Part shown: in pieces, positions 60,116-64,000 of the stretch | Layout: every line of letters begins with the position of its first letter | How positions within the stretch are numbered: position 1 is the stretch's first letter | NCBI RefSeq assembly: GCF_000379085.1 | Contig: NZ_KB905378.1 | Location: forward strand, 2,051,699-2,115,698 | DNA: 64,000 nucleotides | From: Halomicrobium katesii DSM 19301 | Lineage (GTDB): Archaea > Halobacteriota > Halobacteria > Halobacteriales > Haloarculaceae | Direction of reading: 5' to 3' | Notes under the pieces: model-generated | Databases searched by the model: none | The model's input: only the letters and a program-made list of their open reading frames with translations | What the model was told of the DNA's origin: nothing | Program-made: the position numbers and the translations under genes

Positions 60116-61285
60116 CTACTCGACGTAGTCGATGTCTTCGCCGAGTTGCTGGGCGGCCTTTTCACGTTCGGCCTCGCTCTGGCCGTAGATCTGCGGGCTC
60201 TCGACGCCGGTGACGACGATCATGGTCTCCATCTTCCCCTCGAACTCCTGGTTGACGCTCGCGCCCCAGATGATGCGAGCGTCGGGGTCGATCCGGTCGT
60301 AGATCTCCTCGACGACGCCCTCTGCCTCCTCGATGGACATGTCGGGGCCACCGACGACGTTGACCAGCGCGCTGTTGGCACCGTCGAACTCCACGTCCAG
60401 CAGCGGCGAGCGCAGGGCCGAGCGGATCGAGTCCTGGGCCTTGTTCTCGCTGTCGGACTCCCCGAGGCCGATCATCGCGACGCCGCCGTTCTCCATGATG
60501 GTGCGAACGTCGGCGAAGTCGACGTTGACGAGGCCGGGCTTGGTGATCAGTTCGGTCATCCCCTTGACCGAACGCATCAGCACGCGGTCACAGATCTTGA
60601 ACGCGTCCTGCAGCGGCATCGAGGGCGCGTAGTCGAGCAGGCGGTCGTTGGGGACGACGATGACGGTGTCGGAGACGGCTCGGAGGCGTTCGAGGCCGGC
60701 GTCGGCGTTGGCGCGGCGTCGCTCGCCCTCTGCGGTGAACGGGATGGTGACGATCGAGATCGTCAGCGCGTCGGACTCCTGTGCGGCCTGTGCGACGACG
60801 GGGGCGGCACCGGTCCCGGTCCCGCCACCCAGTCCAGCGGTGACGAACACCATGTCGGAGCCGTCGATGGACTGCTGGATGTCTTCGATGTTCTCCTGGG
60901 CGGCCTCCTCGCCGATCTTCGGGACCGACCCGGCACCGCGGCCGCCGGTGCGCTTCTTCCCGATGAGGATCTTCGTGTCGGCCTTGACCTCGTCGGCGAG
61001 GTGCTGGGCGTCCGTGTTGGCGGCCACGAGCTTCGCGCCGTGGATCCCCTCCTCCATCATTCGGGTGACCGTGTTGCCGCCCGCGCCCCCACAGCCGACG
61101 ACGGTGATCTTGGTTTCGAGGTCCTTGACCACGTCGGCCAGCTCGTCGTCCGTCATCGTCCCAGACGTGTTCGTGGCGTCTGGCGTGGTCGAACTCTGGT
61201 CCTGGTCGGGCCCCTCGGAAGCGGGATCGTCTCCCTCCCGCTCCTCCTCGGCCTCGTCGATTGCGTCGTCGATTATGGAGTCCAT
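60116..61285 (-). CDS. ftsZ: Cell division GTPase FtsZ (FtsZ1 group)
   Basis: 389 residues from ATG 61285 ([16 protein letters not shown]). Tubulin signature [10 protein letters not shown] (about 145), VGCGGAGGN and the T7 loop [11 protein letters not shown] are intact. Acidic N-terminal extension of about 45 residues. Haloarchaea have two FtsZ; linkage to secE-spt5 points to FtsZ1. Heads the ftsZ-secE-spt5 cluster. Confidence 0.95.
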   Translation of the reverse strand: MDSIIDDAIDEAEEEREGDDPASEGPDQDQSSTTPDATNTSGTMTDDELADVVKDLETKITVVGCGGAGGNTVTRMMEEGIHGAKLVAANTDAQHLADEVKADTKILIGKKRTGGRGAGSVPKIGEEAAQENIEDIQQSIDGSDMVFVTAGLGGGTGTGAAPVVAQAAQESDALTISIVTIPFTAEGERRRANADAGLERLRAVSDTVIVVPNDRLLDYAPSMPLQDAFKICDRVLMRSVKGMTELITKPGLVNVDFADVRTIMENGGVAMIGLGESDSENKAQDSIRSALRSPLLDVEFDGANSALVNVVGGPDMSIEEAEGVVEEIYDRIDPDARIIWGASVNQEFEGKMETMIVVTGVESPQIYGQSEAEREKAAQQLGEDIDYVE

Positions 61286-61387
61286 AATTTGAACGCCGAT
61301 AACAAACGAGCGCTTATTAGTGTTCCCCTGCTGTCTGACGACTGGCTGACGTATCTCGACGGCGACGGCCAATTTCGGGCCGAACAG

Positions 61388-62749
61388 TTACGGAGACCGT
61401 ACTTCTGCGAGTTCGAACTCGTCGACGCGCTCTCGGACGACGTCCGCGGGATCGACGGTCTCGCCGTCGACCTCGACCGAGCGGCCGGCCGATAGCTGTC
61501 CGAACTTCGGGCCTTCCGGAACGCCGTGCTCGCGGGCCAGCGACGGGTCGAAGGCGGTTTCGCGAGCCCGGAGACGGTCGCCGTCCCGAGCGACCTCGTC
61601 GTAGGACTGTGCCAGGACCGCGGTGACCCCCTCGACGATGGGCTCGCGGTCGTCGGGCGCTGGCAGCGCCACGGGGCCAACGACTTCGGTCCCGTTCTGT
61701 TCGGTGTCGAACGCCAGCGCCGTCCGGGCGACGACCGCTCGGGTCCGTTCCCGGTCGATCCCGATCGCCCTGGCCAGCAACTCCTCGGACGGATCCCAGA
61801 CGACGAACTCGCCGTCGTGGTTTCTCGCGGGCTCGCCACACCGGAGGCCGTCGTCGATGGGTCCGATCGCGGCTTCCAGTCGGTCGACCAGTCCCAGCGA
61901 GACGCCGCTGGTCTCGCGGACCCACGTCTCGTCGACGACCCGATAGCCGAGGTCTTCGATCGTCTCGCGCAGTGCCGGCCGCTCGGCCTCCAGCAGTGCG
62001 TAGTCGGCACGGCTCTGCTCGAAGGCCCGCTCGATCACGTCCCGGTTGTCCCGGGGATCGCCCATCGCGTCCAGCGCCCAGTCGGCACCGACGTGGCCGA
62101 TCGCCCAGTCGGTCTCGCGGCGGACGCGCTCGAACCTGGGCGCGTAGTGGCCGCCGCCAAAGCCCACGAGGTGGCGACGCGTTCCGTTCTCACGCGGCGT
62201 GTCGGGCTCGGTGTCTTCGAGCGCGAGGATCGCTCGCGCGACTGCCCGCGCGGCGTCGGCGTCGTCCCACTGGGGCTCGTCGCTCCCGACTTCGACGAAC
62301 ATCGAGGGAGCGCCGACGACGCTGGGGCCGTGGTGGGTCGCCTCCATCCCAACCTCGTAGCCCTCGGGCGCGAACGATTCGAGAGCCTCGACGACTCTGC
62401 GGTGTGCGTTCGGACAGGCACGGGCGAGGACGCCGTCCGCGCCGCCGAACTCCGCCGGCCCGAAGTTTCCCGTGTGGTGGGCGGTCAGGAGCGGCCCCGT
62501 CTCACCGGCGTGGCGCGACGCGAAGACGAGCAGGTCGGGGTCGTCGAAGGCCGTCGCGACCGATTCGAGGTCGAGGTGGATCGCGTCGAACGTTCGGAGT
62601 TCGATCCCGTCCCGACGGTAGACGGTGCCGCCACCGTCGCCGTCCGGCCGCTCCTCGTCGACGGTCTCCGTCCACTCGACAAGATCGAGCAGCCGTTCGC
62701 CCACGTGTTTGGAGGCCGAGTCCGACCGCGAAACGACGACGGCGAGCAT
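61388..62749 (-). CDS. dtdA: D-aminoacyl-tRNA deacylase, archaeal/plant type (GEK1-like)
   Basis: 453 residues. MLAVVVSRSDSASKHVGERL, ASRHAGETGPLLTAHHTGN, YEVGMEATHHGPS and FGGGHYAPRF are conserved stretches of the DtdA family, which frees tRNA from D-amino acids with zinc (His-rich motifs). The C-terminal 180 residues are a haloarchaeal extension that repeats no domain I know. Start overlaps the upstream exchanger stop by one base, so they are co-transcribed. Confidence 0.92.
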   Translation of the reverse strand: MLAVVVSRSDSASKHVGERLLDLVEWTETVDEERPDGDGGGTVYRRDGIELRTFDAIHLDLESVATAFDDPDLLVFASRHAGETGPLLTAHHTGNFGPAEFGGADGVLARACPNAHRRVVEALESFAPEGYEVGMEATHHGPSVVGAPSMFVEVGSDEPQWDDADAARAVARAILALEDTEPDTPRENGTRRHLVGFGGGHYAPRFERVRRETDWAIGHVGADWALDAMGDPRDNRDVIERAFEQSRADYALLEAERPALRETIEDLGYRVVDETWVRETSGVSLGLVDRLEAAIGPIDDGLRCGEPARNHDGEFVVWDPSEELLARAIGIDRERTRAVVARTALAFDTEQNGTEVVGPVALPAPDDREPIVEGVTAVLAQSYDEVARDGDRLRARETAFDPSLAREHGVPEGPKFGQLSAGRSVEVDGETVDPADVVRERVDEFELAEVRSP

Positions 62750-64000
62750 CAGTCCGCGAACTCCTCGTGGACGGGCTCACGGTCTGTCGCGTCACGGACC
62801 GCGTCGGCGGTCAACCCGAACAGTAACTGCACCGACTGGCGACGCTTGACCAGCAGCGCCGTCCCGGCGACCAGGTAGACCGCGGTGTAGACCAACAGGA
62901 GTTCGTAGCTGTCGACGGGCAGAGCCAGCCATTCGCGGATCAGGACGAACTCCAAGATCACCTGCGAGACGAACAGGCCAAAGAGGACGAGCGCCTCGCG
63001 GATGCTGATCTCGAAGTTACTGAGGATCGCCAGCGCGAAGTACGACTGGGCGGCGGTGATCCAGATCTCGGCGGCCTGCTTCGCGTCGAATGGCAGGACA
63101 CCGTAGGCACCGTACGAGAGCGAGAACACGACCGAGAGGGTCCCGATCAGCAGCGTCCACTGGTTGAGCTTCGAGGAGATCAGAGCGTTGAAACCGGCCG
63201 TCGAGCGTGCCTTGTTGACCAGCACCGCGACGACGATCAGCTCCGGCGACTCGCTGGCCAGTGGCGCGACCCACTGGATCATGAAGAACTGCGGGACGCC
63301 GTTGTCGATCCCGATCTGTTCGAGCCCGTGGGCGAACGGCTCGACGGCCGTGAAGATCACGACGCCGGAGTAGACGAACAGCACGATCACGGACAGAGGT
63401 CGCCACGGCAGCGGCCACTGCTGGAGGTATCTGGGGACGCCGACGTGTTCCTCGCCCTGTTCGATGTCGGATTTGAGGATCAACGCGATGTAGGCGACGT
63501 AGATCCCCACGAGGACGACCGTATCGAGGATGTCGATGCCGCCGCCCAGTGGCACCAGGAAGGCCCACGCCGTCGCCGCGAAGAGGAAGGTGATCTCGGT
63601 CGCGATGTCGGTGTCGAGCTGGACCGAGTCGCCGAGCCATCCCTCGCGGTCCTGGACGGCGGGATCTTTCGTCTCGAAGGCCCGCCAGACGGTGAACACG
63701 GCGATACCGGCCCAGCCGATTCCGATGAGGATGCGGTTCGCGCCGGTCATGTTGGCCACGGCGAGGTTGGCGTCGTGGCAGGCCCCGGTAAGCGCCGTCT
63801 CGCCGGCCTCGATAGCGGCCGGTGAGAGCGCGTTACAGGCTTCGGTCGTCGCGCCACCGGCACCGGCGTTCCAGGCGTACAGCGCGTCGACGGCGTACTC
63901 CGGTGCGACGGCGAGCACCGCGAGGACGGCGATCGCGAAGGCGCGCGGCACGTCTTTCTCCGCCGTCTCGGCACCCCAGGCCAGCAGGAAGGACGCACCG
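62749..64000 (-). CDS. Cation (Na+/Ca2+ type) exchanger, C-terminal part (5' end outside window)
   Basis: Open through the right edge of the window; at least 416 residues. Many membrane helices. SFLLAWGAETAEKDV ... VLAVAPEYAVDAL near the start and SESPELIVVAVLVNKA in the middle are the two alpha-repeat-like motifs of the CaCA superfamily (G-S-x-PE / E-x2-PE). Probably exchanges Ca2+ or another cation for Na+ or H+. Translationally coupled to dtdA. The first visible codon is inside the protein, so the start is outside. Confidence 0.85.
   Translation of the reverse strand, partial: GASFLLAWGAETAEKDVPRAFAIAVLAVLAVAPEYAVDALYAWNAGAGGATTEACNALSPAAIEAGETALTGACHDANLAVANMTGANRILIGIGWAGIAVFTVWRAFETKDPAVQDREGWLGDSVQLDTDIATEITFLFAATAWAFLVPLGGGIDILDTVVLVGIYVAYIALILKSDIEQGEEHVGVPRYLQQWPLPWRPLSVIVLFVYSGVVIFTAVEPFAHGLEQIGIDNGVPQFFMIQWVAPLASESPELIVVAVLVNKARSTAGFNALISSKLNQWTLLIGTLSVVFSLSYGAYGVLPFDAKQAAEIWITAAQSYFALAILSNFEISIREALVLFGLFVSQVILEFVLIREWLALPVDSYELLLVYTAVYLVAGTALLVKRRQSVQLLFGLTADAVRDATDREPVHEEFAD

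Overview
This 64 kb window is chromosomal DNA of a halophilic archaeon (class Halobacteria; gene content suggests the Haloarcula/Halomicrobium side, but I cannot fix the genus). Coding DNA is GC-rich with G/C third positions, proteins are acidic (Asp/Glu-rich), many genes start with no 5' leader about 25-29 bp after a TATA-like box, exported proteins carry twin-arginine signals, and marker genes are archaeal (glycerol-1-phosphate dehydrogenase, Spt5-SecE-FtsZ cluster, XPB-type helicase, halocyanin, FolC-FolP fusion).

Layout. 1-13.6 kb: end of a GH18 chitinase, folCP, an XPB-like helicase, a glycosyltransferase, membrane and Tat-exported unknowns, an S9 peptidase, egsA (archaeal lipid backbone) and a membrane protein. 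13.5-20.9 kb: a 40-residue zinc protein, an SDR epimerase and the nitrogen-assimilation pair gltB and gdhA. 20.9-22.4 kb: AT-rich intergenic DNA, an IS110 remnant and a TFS-like transcription factor. 22.3-26.1 kb: an uncharacterised protein with an Asp-rich prenyl-synthase-like motif, a geranylgeranyl-reductase-family flavoprotein, an NAD-kinase-like protein and a membrane protein. 26.6-32.3 kb: a cytochrome bc operon (halocyanin, Rieske, split cytochrome b and small membrane proteins) without any c-type cytochrome. 32.3-44.3 kb: nth, rtcB, a complete 1279-bp insertion sequence, ppa, a PadR regulator, rnhA and conserved haloarchaeal proteins, an S10 paralogue and an aldo/keto reductase. 44.4-53.3 kb: DUF371, a GH2-like protein, a coiled-coil protein, LysE, an HD hydrolase, GNAT and Rieske proteins. 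53.4-64 kb: korAB, an ABC transporter plus lipoprotein operon, spt5-secE-ftsZ, dtdA and a cation exchanger cut by the window end.

The most striking content is non-coding. (1) A family of about 85-bp perfect or near-perfect hairpin elements (six copies, three subfamilies) has ATAC...GTAT ends. In all five intact copies these ends are flanked by a matching TCA/TCA or TGA/TGA triplet, as expected of a 3-bp target duplication. In four of the five, that triplet is the stop codon of the neighbouring gene. (2) A second 84-bp hairpin family with TATAGT ends occurs twice. (3) About 105-bp structured units beginning CACCGAAAG occur three times, with compensatory base changes in the stem, inside larger arrays bounded by GTGTTCAG/CTGAACAC. 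(4) The insertion sequence sits exactly between two truncated hairpin elements and has no visible target duplication.

A second theme is paralogues that keep a fold but lack expected catalytic residues (NAD-kinase-like, peroxiredoxin-like, TFS-like, NUDIX-like and GH2-like). No tRNA, rRNA or CRISPR array was seen.
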